Shown piece after piece: positions 55,962-64,000 of a stretch of 64,000 nt of DNA. The DNA is taken from the NCBI RefSeq assembly GCF_900176635.1, contig NZ_FXLN01000004.1, positions 948,230-1,012,229 on the forward strand, given 5' to 3'. Under the pieces are notes generated by a model. The model saw nothing but the letters and a program-made list of their open reading frames with translations. It did not search any database and was not told where the DNA came from. The translations under genes and the position numbers were made by a program. The stretch's first letter is position 1. Each line of letters begins with the position of its first letter. This stretch comes from Clostridium merdae. GTDB lineage: Bacteria > Bacillota > Clostridia > Oscillospirales > Acutalibacteraceae.

Positions 55962-56485
55962 ATAAAGAAGCTTATATCCATGCGTTAAGGGCGAATTTAA
56001 GAGGGCTGCCTGCGGAGCAGCAGGAAGACATCATAGCTGAAATTAAACAGCATATGGATGATACCATCGCCGCCGGTAAGAGCGAGGAAGAGGTATTGCG
56101 CCGACTAGGTGACCCGAAAGATCTTGCAAAGTCCCTTGCGGGAGAGTATTATGTGGAAAAAAACAGCCTGCTAAAGGCGATTCCTTTTTTCGCTTCAAAG
56201 GGTGCCGCCAGTTTTTTTATGATTTTTATGTTTGGTGGTATGGCATTACTGTTTGGGGTAGGTGCAGTTGCTTCCGTAATTGGCGGAATCATGCGCACCT
56301 TTGGGAACGCAGCAGTTGAAATGACGATGTTTAATTTGCAGGTGCCACAGATTCTCAGTATACCTGCAAGCATGTTCACCGCTGCTCTGTTAGCGGGATT
56401 AGCATTTTTATGTTACCGTGTTCTGCGAAATTATTTTGTACGTGTGGTAAGCGATTATAAAAAGCGGATTCAACTGATACACTAA
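55958..56485 (+). CDS. DUF1700 membrane protein
   Basis: A 175-residue protein. The N-terminal cytoplasmic domain (ALRANLRGLPAEQQEDIIAEI, EEEVLRRLGDPKDLAKSLAGEYYVEK) is typical of DUF1700/HAAS, followed by two or three membrane helices (SFFMIFMFGGMALLFGVGAV; FTAALLAGLAFLCYRVL). It probably anchors or inactivates the PadR protein or a partner envelope protein; function unproven. GTG start overlaps the padR stop (AGTGA). Confidence 0.85.
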   Translation: MNKEAYIHALRANLRGLPAEQQEDIIAEIKQHMDDTIAAGKSEEEVLRRLGDPKDLAKSLAGEYYVEKNSLLKAIPFFASKGAASFFMIFMFGGMALLFGVGAVASVIGGIMRTFGNAAVEMTMFNLQVPQILSIPASMFTAALLAGLAFLCYRVLRNYFVRVVSDYKKRIQLIH

Positions 56486-56508
56486 ATAAAATCATATTTT
56501 CTGTGCAA

Positions 56509-56554
56509 AAAAAGACCATTCACCGTACATTTAAGTACAATGAATGGTCTTTTT
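56509..56554. terminator. Terminator between DUF1700 and TAXI genes
   Basis: AAAAAGACCATTCA (56509-56522) pairs with TGAATGGTCTTTTT (56541-56554); bidirectional. Confidence 0.82.
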
Positions 56555-56568
56555 ATGATAAGAGCTCT

Positions 56569-57576
56569 TTATTTGATGAGACCCGCTTCCTTGTAAAAGC
56601 GTTCTGCACCTGGGTGCAGGGGAACCGGAAGATCCTTTGTTACAAAATCTGTGTCCTTCATGTTATCCAATGAATAATGAAGCTCATCCAAATCCTCTAC
56701 GGATTGACGCAGAATCTTCGTAATGTTATAGACCGTTTCTTCGTCCATATCGGCATTTACACAAAGCACACACTTTACGCCAAAGGTTGGCACATCTTCC
56801 TTTTGACCGGAGTAAGTGCCCGCAGGGATGATTGTTTTAAGGTACTGCCCATTGTCGTCAAGTATCGCCTTTAGCTCGTCATCTGTGTAGCGCAGCAAGT
56901 GACAGGACTCACTTTTGAAAAGATCCTGCATCGCTTTAATTGGAATACCAGCAAGCCCATGCATTGCATCTATCTTCCCCTCTAGCATAGCTTTGCTTCC
57001 AGCACCCAGTCCGTAGTTCACTAGCTTTGTATTACTTGAATTAATACCCACTACCTGAAGTGCAATTCTAGCAGAAAGTTCTGTCGTAGAGCTTTCTGGC
57101 CCTACGGCTACACGCTTGCCAAGCAAATCGTGCACAAATACCGCGTTCGAAGTATCTTTCGCAATCCAGTTCGATTGACTGAAATACACCGCACCAATTG
57201 CTCGCAGGTCTTTCATTGGCTTGCCAGAAAACTCCTCTTCTCCCCAGTAAGCGCAATAGGCTACATCACCACTCACGAGGCCAAGGTCTATTTGCCCGCC
57301 CCGCAGCCCTTCAATATTGGTAAGAGAGCCATTTGAAGCGCCAATGTTAATCTTCATTTGAGGTATTTTTTCATTAATTACCTGAGAGATGGCTCGGCCT
57401 ACGGGGTACATGGTACCCCCGCTGTCTGCTGTGCCAATGGTTAATACCTGAATGGGCTGTTCCTTTTGTGGGGTATTTGCGGAAGAACTGTTGTTTGCCG
57501 ACTGACACCCGGTAATCATCAATGCAAAAATAGAAAATACCGCCGCAGATTTTCTTAAATATTGTGCTGTAGTCAT
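56569..57576 (-). CDS. TAXI-family TRAP-type solute-binding lipoprotein
   Basis: A 335-residue lipoprotein (lipobox MITGC at the end of the signal peptide). VLTIGTADSGGTMYPVGRAISQVI and NIGASNGSLTNIEGLRGGQIDLGLVSGDVAYCAYWG, VGPESSTTELSARIALQVVGI (in part) are TAXI signatures; the family binds glutamate, glutamine or other acids for TRAP transporters. No TRAP membrane genes (DctQM or fused TAXI-DctM) are next to it; the neighbour is GltS, a sodium-glutamate symporter. The ATG at 57576 is used for spacing from GAGGGG. Confidence 0.88.
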   Translation of the reverse strand: MTTAQYLRKSAAVFSIFALMITGCQSANNSSSANTPQKEQPIQVLTIGTADSGGTMYPVGRAISQVINEKIPQMKINIGASNGSLTNIEGLRGGQIDLGLVSGDVAYCAYWGEEEFSGKPMKDLRAIGAVYFSQSNWIAKDTSNAVFVHDLLGKRVAVGPESSTTELSARIALQVVGINSSNTKLVNYGLGAGSKAMLEGKIDAMHGLAGIPIKAMQDLFKSESCHLLRYTDDELKAILDDNGQYLKTIIPAGTYSGQKEDVPTFGVKCVLCVNADMDEETVYNITKILRQSVEDLDELHYSLDNMKDTDFVTKDLPVPLHPGAERFYKEAGLIK

Positions 57577-57768
57577 TGACATCACCCCTCTCCTGTTTTA
57601 ATGCCCCGTCGTCGCTAACTTTGCCGCCTTTTTTGCCGCAGGCAGCTTTCTGTTTCGTATTATACCATGGCTTCCTAAGTATTTCCAATTGATTTATGCA
57701 CAAAAAAGAAACCAGTTTGCTTGGCAATTGTATTATGGGATAAGCATATGAAAAATGTTCAGCAAAAA

Positions 57769-57805
57769 TGCAAAAGGCAGGCTTCAAAGAAACCTGCCTT
57801 TTGCA
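57769..57805 (-). terminator. Terminator of gltS
   Basis: TGCAAAAGGCAGG (57769-57781) pairs with CCTGCCTTTTGCA (57793-57805), 84 bp beyond the gltS stop codon on the minus strand; the flanks are A/T-rich. Confidence 0.7.
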
Positions 57806-57888
57806 TACCAAATTACTATTGTAGAGCAAAAAATGAAAATCTTATAAACAAATAAGTAATGAACACGTAGTTGAAAGAGATTGTTTTT

Positions 57889-59088
57889 TTACAGAGTTGC
57901 TACCCAAGGAGCAATTACAGTACAGAAGATGGGGTTAACAATGTCCAGTACGATTAATGCGAAGGGAGTGAAAACAACCCAAGCTACGTTTGCGGGGCCG
58001 TATTCAGAGATAACAGCGCGCATGTTTGCCATCGCGTTCGGGCCGGAACCAAGACCAATACCAACATGAGCAGCGGCCATAACAGCAGCATTGTAATCTT
58101 TGCCGCAAAGCATGAAGGTTGCAAGCCATACCCACAGGAACATGAGAACGATTTGGCAAGCAAGGATGATCATGAACGGGCCAGCAACATCGGCCAGCTT
58201 TGTAACGTCAATGGTCATCATGGTCATTGCGATAAACAGGTCGAGTGTAACAGAGTTGAGAACATCAACCTCTGCCTCGTTTACTTCGTAGCTGGTGTGG
58301 TCAAGAATATTACGAATAATAACACCACCGAGCATGCAGCCAACGAAATAAGGGAACTCAATTGCGGGGAGATTACCCACAGCAATTGCAATATAAGAAC
58401 CAAGGCCAGCAGAGATAACAACTAGGCAAACACTTCCCATAAAGCTCTTTGCATTCAAAGGAGTTACGTCATTATCGCTTTGCTTGCTGACATCCACTTC
58501 ATTTTTGTTTGCTGAGAGCTTATAACGCTTAATTAAGAAGCGAGATGCGGGGCCACCAATCAGGCTGGCAAAAATCATGCCAAAGGTTGCGCCCATAACG
58601 CTGATTACCGTTGCGTTAGCGGCACCGAGTGCTTCATACATAGGAGCAATTGCACCGGAGGTACCAACACCACCCATGAGAGACAGAGAGCCTAATCCAA
58701 GGCCGAGCAGCGGGTGCAAGCCCAAGGGCTTTGTCAGAAGAATACCCAGTAAATTCTGAGCTAGAATGGAACCAATGGTTGTAATGGTGATGCCAATTAG
58801 AAGCTTACCACCAGCATTCTTAATCAGCTTGGCAGAAGCCGTTAGACCAACCGCCGTAAAGAAGATATCCATAAAGAATTCTTTAAGAACCTTAACATCG
58901 AAATTAACGGTTAAAACTCCGCCATTCTTCAGGACAGACAATAAAATACTAACAATGAGTCCGCATACAATAACGCCTGGAATACAATAGGTTTGAAAAA
59001 ATTTAACGCGCTTTACAAGACTACGGCCAAGCAGTACAACGAGGGCCGCAAGTGCACAGCTTTGCATTACGTCAAAAGATACTACCAC
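57889..59088 (-). CDS. gltS: Sodium/glutamate symporter GltS
   Basis: A 399-residue membrane protein with about ten helices: ALAALVVLLGRSLVKRVKFFQTYCIPGVIVCGLI (in part), LLGLGLGSLSLMGGVGTSGAIAPMYEALG, and MAAAHVGIGLGSGPNAMANMRAV near the C-terminus match GltS signatures (the two re-entrant GGxGT/GLGxGPNA loops). It imports L-glutamate with Na+. Lying between a TAXI binding protein and a CitA/DcuS-like two-component pair on the same strand, it is probably induced by an external dicarboxylate or amino acid. Confidence 0.92.
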   Translation of the reverse strand: MVVSFDVMQSCALAALVVLLGRSLVKRVKFFQTYCIPGVIVCGLIVSILLSVLKNGGVLTVNFDVKVLKEFFMDIFFTAVGLTASAKLIKNAGGKLLIGITITTIGSILAQNLLGILLTKPLGLHPLLGLGLGSLSLMGGVGTSGAIAPMYEALGAANATVISVMGATFGMIFASLIGGPASRFLIKRYKLSANKNEVDVSKQSDNDVTPLNAKSFMGSVCLVVISAGLGSYIAIAVGNLPAIEFPYFVGCMLGGVIIRNILDHTSYEVNEAEVDVLNSVTLDLFIAMTMMTIDVTKLADVAGPFMIILACQIVLMFLWVWLATFMLCGKDYNAAVMAAAHVGIGLGSGPNAMANMRAVISEYGPANVAWVVFTPFALIVLDIVNPIFCTVIAPWVATL

Positions 59089-59328
59089 AAAATCCTCTCC
59101 CTTATGTAGTTACTATTCTGTGAATCGAACCGCCGTTCCATTCATCTACCCTATGTAGTTTGTCACCAGCCTTTCTTCGTATTCTAGGAGGCTTCCCCGG
59201 CCACCTTGATTACAATCTGAGTATAAATCGGAGAAAGAATGATTTCAATTTAAGTAACTAAGGTAATTCTTTTGTAGCTAAAGTAACTGTGTGACTTATT
59301 CATAACGCCATAAATGCAAAAAGCTTTT

Positions 59329-60018
59329 TTATTTAGTTTGACTATAAGAATACTTAATTGCAGGTCGTCCACCCGTTTGGTAGTCGATTGTGCTCGTAAT
59401 TTCGTTTGTTTCCACCATAAAGCTCATATAACGTCGAACCGTGATACGAGAGAGATGTACCCGCTCGGCAATCTCCTCACTCGTAAAGAGTGTAGAACGA
59501 TTCTCCATTAAAAAGCGGCGTATCATGTTCATGGTGCTTTCGTTGAGTCCCTTTGCTAAAATTTGCGCGGGAGCCGTTTTGTTGGCACCGGTAGACAACA
59601 GCTCATCAATATCCTCCTGCCGGAGTGCATGGTCAATCGTATCCCACCGCTCACGGGATTGGCGAAACTTATCCAGCGCCTCTCGAAAGCGATGGTACTC
59701 AAACGGCTTTACCAAATAATCAATAATCCCGCGCGTCACCATTTGGCAAACGATTTGTGCATCGCTGGCAGAGGTCACCATAATAATATCGGGTGCTTTG
59801 CCCATCCCGTGCAGGCAATCCACAAACTCCATGCCGTTCATCACGGGAGTGTAAAAATCCAGAATGATGAGGGGCACCTCATGTGTTTTTAAATATTCCA
59901 ACGCCTGTGCGCCATTTTGAAACACCGCCTGAACCGCAAATCCGGGGGTATTCTCAATATACCGGCAATTGATGTCCGCCACCATAGAATCATCCTCAAT
60001 TATGATTACCTGATACAT
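59329..60018 (-). CDS. CitB/DcuR-type response regulator
   Basis: A 229-residue regulator. Receiver domain: IIEDDSMVADINCRY, phospho-acceptor Asp in IILDFYTPVMNGMEFV (near 54), switch Thr/Ser in MVTSASD and Lys in YLVKPFEYHRF. The C-terminal helix-turn-helix (LFTSEEIAERVHLSRITVRRYMSFM) is of the DcuR/CitB type. It overlaps the kinase gene start by 23 bp. The likely target is gltS downstream. Confidence 0.9.
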   Translation of the reverse strand: MYQVIIIEDDSMVADINCRYIENTPGFAVQAVFQNGAQALEYLKTHEVPLIILDFYTPVMNGMEFVDCLHGMGKAPDIIMVTSASDAQIVCQMVTRGIIDYLVKPFEYHRFREALDKFRQSRERWDTIDHALRQEDIDELLSTGANKTAPAQILAKGLNESTMNMIRRFLMENRSTLFTSEEIAERVHLSRITVRRYMSFMVETNEITSTIDYQTGGRPAIKYSYSQTK

Positions 60019-61624
60019 CCTTTTGCTCCTCTCTGGTGAAAGTGATTGTAAAAACGGTGCCTTCTCCCTCTTCCGTTTCTACATCGATTCGCCCGCCGTA
60101 CTGCCGCACAACACGGCGAACCAGGTACAGCCCGGTACCCCGGTACTCTCCTTTTGTGGAGAAACCTTTTTCAAACATATGCTCCATAACCTTATTCGAA
60201 ATACCACGGCCGGTATCTTCACAAATTAATATATTGCAGTCAGGCCGGCAATACAGGCCAAGCTTAATCTCCCGAAGCTCCGTTTTGTACAGGTTCAAAT
60301 CTTCAATTGCGTTTTCCAGCAGGTTCCCTACGATGCTAGTCATATCGTCTACCGGGATGAGAAGATCTTGCTCAATGCAAATGCTGTCTCCCATTAATTT
60401 GAGCTGAATCCCCTGCTCTGCCGCGTGCATCATTTTACCCACAACCAGCGCGCACAGCTCCGACACACGAATTTGATCTGCCGTTTGGCAGATTACCTGC
60501 CCGGTTATCAGGTTACTGTTAATAATATACCCAATCGCCTTTTCGTTCTGATTTGTTTCAAGGTACCCTAATATAACATGCAGGCGGTTCGAAAACTCAT
60601 GGTTATAGGAACGAAGCGCATCAATCATACTGCGTGCGCCGAACAGCTCGTCTGACATATGGAGCATTTCCGTTCGGTCATATAAAACCGTGAGTACTCC
60701 CTCTGCGGGCGAGTTATTATCTTTTCGAATGGGTACCTCGTTCACCAGCACCGAGTGCCCGCCTACAATCCAGGAGCGGCGTTCCTCCGGTTGCCCGGTA
60801 CTCAAAACGGCCTCCTGCCGTGAATCCGGCAGCAGCTCAGAAACCAGCCTGCCCTCCAACACCTCTTCCTCACCGAGCATACTGCGAGCCGCTGAATTCA
60901 CAAACAATACCGTACCCGCTGTATCGGTTGCCACCAAGCCTTCTGCAACGGCACTTAGAACAACATCCTGCCGCAAATAGCGGCGCAGCAGCTCCTCTGG
61001 CTGAAAGCCCATCAAGGTTTTGCGAAGAACACGAAGAATCGCATGGCTCAAGAAAAACCCGATAATCAGCATCACACCCAAAATCATAAGGTGCACCAAG
61101 GCGATGCTTTGCGCGCGAGCGGTAATCACACCCACAAACACAGACACCATCACAAAGCCAATTATCTCACCCTTAGCGTTGCTTACCGCATGGAACGCAC
61201 GGCGCTGTGCTCCCTTTGTACCATACCCCATGGTGATATACGGCTTACTGCCCTGTAAAATGGGAATTTCCTCTCCGTCTACATAAGATTCCCCCGTGCT
61301 TTGGCGGTCAGTACGATAAAAACGTACCCCGTCTTTATTGCAGACCTCCGCTACGCTAATGTTGGGGATTGTCCCATACAGTGCATCGAGCGACTGCTTC
61401 ACATAGGGGGAGGGGTAACCGCTTTCGAGCATGGTTACCACATCGGTTCCCTCTGAAATGTAGGCGGCAATACCGCTAATCATGGTGTCCATTTCTTTTT
61501 GCTGGCGGTCAATGTCAAAGTACAGTGTTCCACCAAGCGACAGCAGAATCACCAAGGTAGAAATAAGCATAAAACCGCGGTACAAAACGCGCTCCAGCTC
61601 ACTTTTTTTCTTTCTATGTAGCAT
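59996..61624 (-). CDS. CitA/DcuS-type sensor histidine kinase
   Basis: A 542-residue membrane sensor. One helix near residues 18-38, an extracellular PAS-like sensor domain (about 42-170, with IPNISVAEVCNKDGVRFYRTD), a second helix (175-195), a cytoplasmic PAS (VLSAVAEGLVATDTAGTVLFVNSAAR in part), the phospho-acceptor His in SYNHEFSNRLHVILGYLE (about 344) and an ATPase domain with NLLENAIEDL, CEDTGRGIS and GTGLYLVRRVV. The sensor layout binds dicarboxylates or citrate in relatives. First gene of the pair; the ligand here is unknown. Confidence 0.92.
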   Translation of the reverse strand: MLHRKKKSELERVLYRGFMLISTLVILLSLGGTLYFDIDRQQKEMDTMISGIAAYISEGTDVVTMLESGYPSPYVKQSLDALYGTIPNISVAEVCNKDGVRFYRTDRQSTGESYVDGEEIPILQGSKPYITMGYGTKGAQRRAFHAVSNAKGEIIGFVMVSVFVGVITARAQSIALVHLMILGVMLIIGFFLSHAILRVLRKTLMGFQPEELLRRYLRQDVVLSAVAEGLVATDTAGTVLFVNSAARSMLGEEEVLEGRLVSELLPDSRQEAVLSTGQPEERRSWIVGGHSVLVNEVPIRKDNNSPAEGVLTVLYDRTEMLHMSDELFGARSMIDALRSYNHEFSNRLHVILGYLETNQNEKAIGYIINSNLITGQVICQTADQIRVSELCALVVGKMMHAAEQGIQLKLMGDSICIEQDLLIPVDDMTSIVGNLLENAIEDLNLYKTELREIKLGLYCRPDCNILICEDTGRGISNKVMEHMFEKGFSTKGEYRGTGLYLVRRVVRQYGGRIDVETEEGEGTVFTITFTREEQKDVSGNHN

Positions 61625-61700
61625 GATGCGGCACCTTCTTCTTCGAATTACGTTCCTTTAATCTTTAAAGTGCGGCGAACCCAAACGTTCACTGAATCAC

Positions 61701-62165
61701 TCACCCATTTGTACCCATTGCAGTGCTAACGATAAGGTTCACTTTTTCACCGAATCTTTGCGGATTATCGTTTTTGACGTCTTTTAGCAAACTCAAAATC
61801 TTCTCTTTACTATGTACATCTAAATTTCTTATAACTGTGATATACTCCATAAAATCTTGCTGATTGTTGATGATTCGTTTATTTAGAAGCTTTGCCCATA
61901 CCGGCGCTTCTACCATATTGGGGGTACACTCCGCAATACATTTAAGGTACTCGTCTCTCTCAAGCTGTTCCATAAGATGCACCAACCCAAACATGACCTC
62001 ATCGTCGTTTGTATCGTCATGAAAAACCTTGCATAATTCGCAAACGTCATCAGCAGTTATCGGTTCCTGCAATTTTTCGAAAGCATCATCAAACAATTCA
62101 TAATCCGAACTTGTGCTTAACATCCTTGCGCCATATAACTGCCTTATCATTTCTTGATGATTCAT
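61701..62165 (-). CDS. Imm30-like immunity protein
   Basis: A 154-residue helical protein: LYGARMLSTSSDYELFDDAF, VCELCKVFHDDTNDDEVMFGLVHLMEQLERDEYLKCIAEC, APVWAKLLNKRIINNQQDFMEYI. The fDD-T-D-E-VMFGLVHL-E and WA-LL-RIIN patterns match Imm30 immunity proteins of polymorphic toxin systems. No toxin gene lies beside it; a terminator for a lost or distant upstream transcript is directly upstream. Orphan immunity genes protect against toxins of neighbours. Confidence 0.7.
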   Translation of the reverse strand: MNHQEMIRQLYGARMLSTSSDYELFDDAFEKLQEPITADDVCELCKVFHDDTNDDEVMFGLVHLMEQLERDEYLKCIAECTPNMVEAPVWAKLLNKRIINNQQDFMEYITVIRNLDVHSKEKILSLLKDVKNDNPQRFGEKVNLIVSTAMGTNG

Positions 62166-62206
62166 GCAAATTTACTCCATTTCTTTCGTTATAAAAACAA
62201 TAGGAT

Positions 62207-62234
62207 ATAAAAAAGCCGGATTTCTAAAAATCCG
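62207..62234 (-). terminator. Terminator upstream of the Imm30-like gene
   Basis: CGGATTT (62217-62223) pairs with AAATCCG (62228-62234), followed on the minus strand by a CTTTTTTAT run. It would stop a transcript coming from the right, where no gene is now seen. Confidence 0.6.
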
Positions 62235-62513
62235 ACAAAACAACGAAAAATGTGATATTTTTTCCCAAAATTCAATTTTAGCATTGCTTTTTCTGGCAAA
62301 TACTGTTAAACTATGGGGGTAGGGCACATATAAGTGCAAAGCGAGGATGGGTGTTCACAGCACCCACCCTCTGCTACGGAGAACACACCTCCATAACAAC
62401 AGCTTACGCTGCGGATTGCTTCACAATTATAACCCATTTGTTCCCACTTGTAAACAGCGAGGGGAACACAAAAAGGGACATTTTCTGTTCTGGTTGTGAG
62501 ATGCACTGATAGA

Positions 62514-62672
62514 ATGAGCGCTTGTTGTGGAACTGATCCTGAAAGAGGAGGGTCTATCCGTGACGAGCGCTTTTTGTTGCCTTACAGACAGGGCAACGCG
62601 GAGCTGGGGTTCACGGAATTCACAAAAGTGATAAGCCGTGAAAGATTGTGGGATTTAATATTGCATTTTTAA
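62514..62672 (+). CDS. Unidentified 52-residue frame, possible gene remnant
   Basis: The frame MSACCGTDPERGGSIRDERF continues LLPYRQGNAELGFTEFTKVI and SRERLWDLILHF. The mix of residues looks like real protein rather than translated A/T-rich DNA, and it lies among repeats. No ribosome site is clear. It could be a fragment of a lost gene (possibly part of the lost toxin or a mobile element) or coding by chance. Family not recognised. Confidence 0.25.
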   Translation: MSACCGTDPERGGSIRDERFLLPYRQGNAELGFTEFTKVISRERLWDLILHF

Positions 62673-62852
62673 CAATAACACCACTGAGCACACACATTCA
62701 CTTTCCACTCCCAGGAAAAAAAGTGAACAAGCAAAAGTACCCCTGAGCACAAGAAAGAACCCCTGAGCATATGGAGGAATAAATAGAATCCCCCAGCTTC
62801 GCCGCGCTATTGTCTGTAAGAGTATAACGCCGCACAATCGCCCGTGCGGCTC

Positions 62853-62885
62853 ACGCCGTTCCTTTATGGAACGGCGTTCTTTTTT
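62853..62885 (+). terminator. Hairpin terminator in repeat-rich region
   Basis: ACGCCGTTCC (62853-62862) pairs with GGAACGGCGT (62868-62877), then TTCTTTTTT. A second CCGCAC/GTGCGG hairpin lies just before. Some rightward transcript, perhaps non-coding, must end here. Confidence 0.75.
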
Positions 62886-62947
62886 GTCTTTATCCACAAT
62901 TCTGGATGATGGCTTTATAAGCGTAAAGCAAAACCTTAGGAACAATC

Positions 62948-63179
62948 TGCAACGCACAGGCTTGTTCCTGTGCGGAAATAGATGCAGAGCGGGAGCTCAG
63001 TCGGATTCCAAAGGCAGAGCCTTTGGTCGTTGAGAGGGAATCCAAAGGGAGAGAATCGATACTCTCCCTTTGGAAGGCCTTTGCCTACTTTCACCCTTTC
63101 GTGAAAGTAGGTGCCCGCCCCGGCACGAGGGGCAAAGCCCTGCGCCAGCAGAAACCTTGCGCCTGAGCGCAACTCTTCT
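62948..63179. repeat. Structured repeat A, copy 1
   Basis: About 232 bp that recur almost unchanged at 63578-63810. It contains three perfect hairpins in a row: CCAAAGGC/GCCTTTGG (63008-63026), a 13-bp stem TCCAAAGGGAGAG/CTCTCCCTTTGGA (63041-63074) and CCTACTTTCAC/GTGAAAGTAGG (63084-63111), then G/C-rich GCCCCG/CGAGGGGC sequence. Reading frames over it are only shadows of the repeat. Confidence 0.88.
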
Positions 63180-63238
63180 TTTACTAGCCAAGCATAAACT
63201 TTCTCTAAACTAAATAAAAAAGAGTCTAACAGATTTTA

Positions 63239-63306
63239 GAGCGGCTAGAGCCGCAGAGAATTTCTTCTTTCTTTTCATTCGCCCCTCAAGCCGGGGCAGG
63301 CTCTCC
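63239..63306. repeat. Repeat B, copy 1
   Basis: A unit with GCGGC...GCCGC ends followed by TTCTTCTTTCTTTTCATTCG and a CCTCAAGCCGGGGCAGG tail; it recurs at 63933-64000. Downstream at 63341-63366 lies an inverted copy of the CCAAAGGC hairpin of repeat A. Confidence 0.8.
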
Positions 63307-63577
63307 TTTTCTTGATGAGAAGAAAAGGAGGAAAGACTCACCAAAGGCTCTGCCTTTGGAATCCGTTTGGGAAACGACCCCAAACCGTAATACAATAGCT
63401 ACTGGTAAGGCGCTCCATTAAAAATGCCCACTCTCCTAGCCATGATAAAAAAATGAGCAACCCGATTCCGTCCGTCGGCGGTCATTTTTAGAGCGCTCTC
63501 GTCCGCTCGCAGAAACCTGTATCGCAACATTTCTTTTCCTAAATTTATAGGCAGTTACACAAAATCTTACGCACAAA

Positions 63578-63810
63578 CTGCAACGCACAGGCTTGTTCCT
63601 GTGCGGAAAATAGATGCAGAGCGGGAGCTCAGTCGGATTCCAAAGGCAGAGCCTTTGGTCGTTGAGAGGGAATCCAAAGGGAGAGAATCGATACTCTCCC
63701 TTTGGAAGGCCTTTGCCTACTTTCACCCTTTCGTGAAAGTAGGTGCCCGCCCCGGCACGAGGGGCAAAGCCCTGCGCCAGCAGAATCCTTGCGCCGTAGC
63801 GCAATTCTTC
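63578..63810. repeat. Structured repeat A, copy 2
   Basis: Direct copy of 62948-63179 with a one-base insertion (GGAAAATAG for GGAAATAG) and a few substitutions only near the right end. The three hairpins are unchanged. Confidence 0.88.
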
Positions 63811-63932
63811 TTTCCAAACAAAGCAGAGACCTTTACTAAATCAAAAAAAGATAGCACATGGCACGAGGGCAAAGCCTTGCGCCCAAGCGCAAAACTACTT
63901 AAATAACAAATCATCTATAATAGAAGCTTTTA

Positions 63933-64000
63933 TAGCGGCTTCCGCCGTAGGAAGATTCTTCTTTCTTTTCGTTCGCCCCTCAAGCCGGGGCAGGCTCGCC
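63933..64000. repeat. Repeat B, copy 2 (reaches window edge)
   Basis: Second copy of repeat B, with the same TTCTTCTTTCTTTTC and CCTCAAGCCGGGGCAGGCTC core. It continues past the right edge of the window. Repeat A and B alternate (A-B-A-B), suggesting one larger duplicated unit of about 630-690 bp. Confidence 0.8.

Noticed and set aside
62948..63810. CRISPR array
   Set aside because: Only two long repeats with hairpins, no regular short spacers, and no cas genes.
62936..63906. Several 60-120 residue frames over the repeats
   Set aside because: They occur in both strands of the same repeat with near-identical translations, lack ribosome sites and have no domain.

Overview
The window looks like the chromosome of an anaerobic, monoderm, endospore-forming, motile Clostridia, probably in the Oscillospirales. 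The supports are two spore-coat-type proteins, MotA/MotB with a SigD-like -10 element, a CdaA-YbbR c-di-AMP pair, a TatD-linked radical SAM gene, lipoprotein-anchored ABC binding proteins, strong Gram-positive ribosome binding sites and many hairpin-T terminators. No rRNA, CRISPR array or insertion sequence was seen.

Layout. 0-7.3 kb: small redox and repair genes, a TetR-controlled flavodoxin-fold reductase, and a polar amino-acid ABC transporter operon ending in a UroD-like methyltransferase. 7.5-12.7 kb: an XRE regulator, nicotinate phosphoribosyltransferase, RNase P RNA, and larC-larE for the nickel-pincer cofactor. 12.8-21.3 kb: an NhaC-type antiporter, a 2-hydroxyacid dehydrogenase, the two-subunit aconitase-X dehydratase, and a divergent four-gene amino-acid ABC transporter. 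21.3-35.1 kb: coat proteins, MazF, a MarR-controlled oxidoreductase, acpS-nnr, tatD-metG and motAB. 42.2-62.2 kb: a GH25 lysozyme, ybbR-cdaA, a cysteine desulfurase with DUF3343, ispF-ispD, a lone adenine methyltransferase, an OpuA-type betaine transporter, PadR-DUF1700, a TAXI binding protein, GltS with a CitA/DcuS-like two-component system, and an orphan Imm30-like protein. 62.2-64 kb: almost gene-free, with structured repeats.

The most notable object is a compact (about 6.74 kb) integrated filamentous-phage (inovirus-like) genome at 35,397-42,184, inserted in the 3' half of tRNA-Val(GAC) and bounded by 49-bp identical direct repeats. It holds a divergent XRE repressor (apparent CTG start) with three similar operators, a small secreted peptide gene, an OB-like ssDNA-binding candidate, a 52-aa major-coat candidate without signal peptide, several tiny membrane proteins, a pIII-like adsorption candidate, a Zot/pI ATPase, a hairpin carrying CTTGATA (the phiX174/pC194-type nick motif), a two-tyrosine HUH replication initiator and a tyrosine integrase. 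No secretin is present, as expected if the host has one membrane. Family assignments come from reading motifs; no database search was possible.
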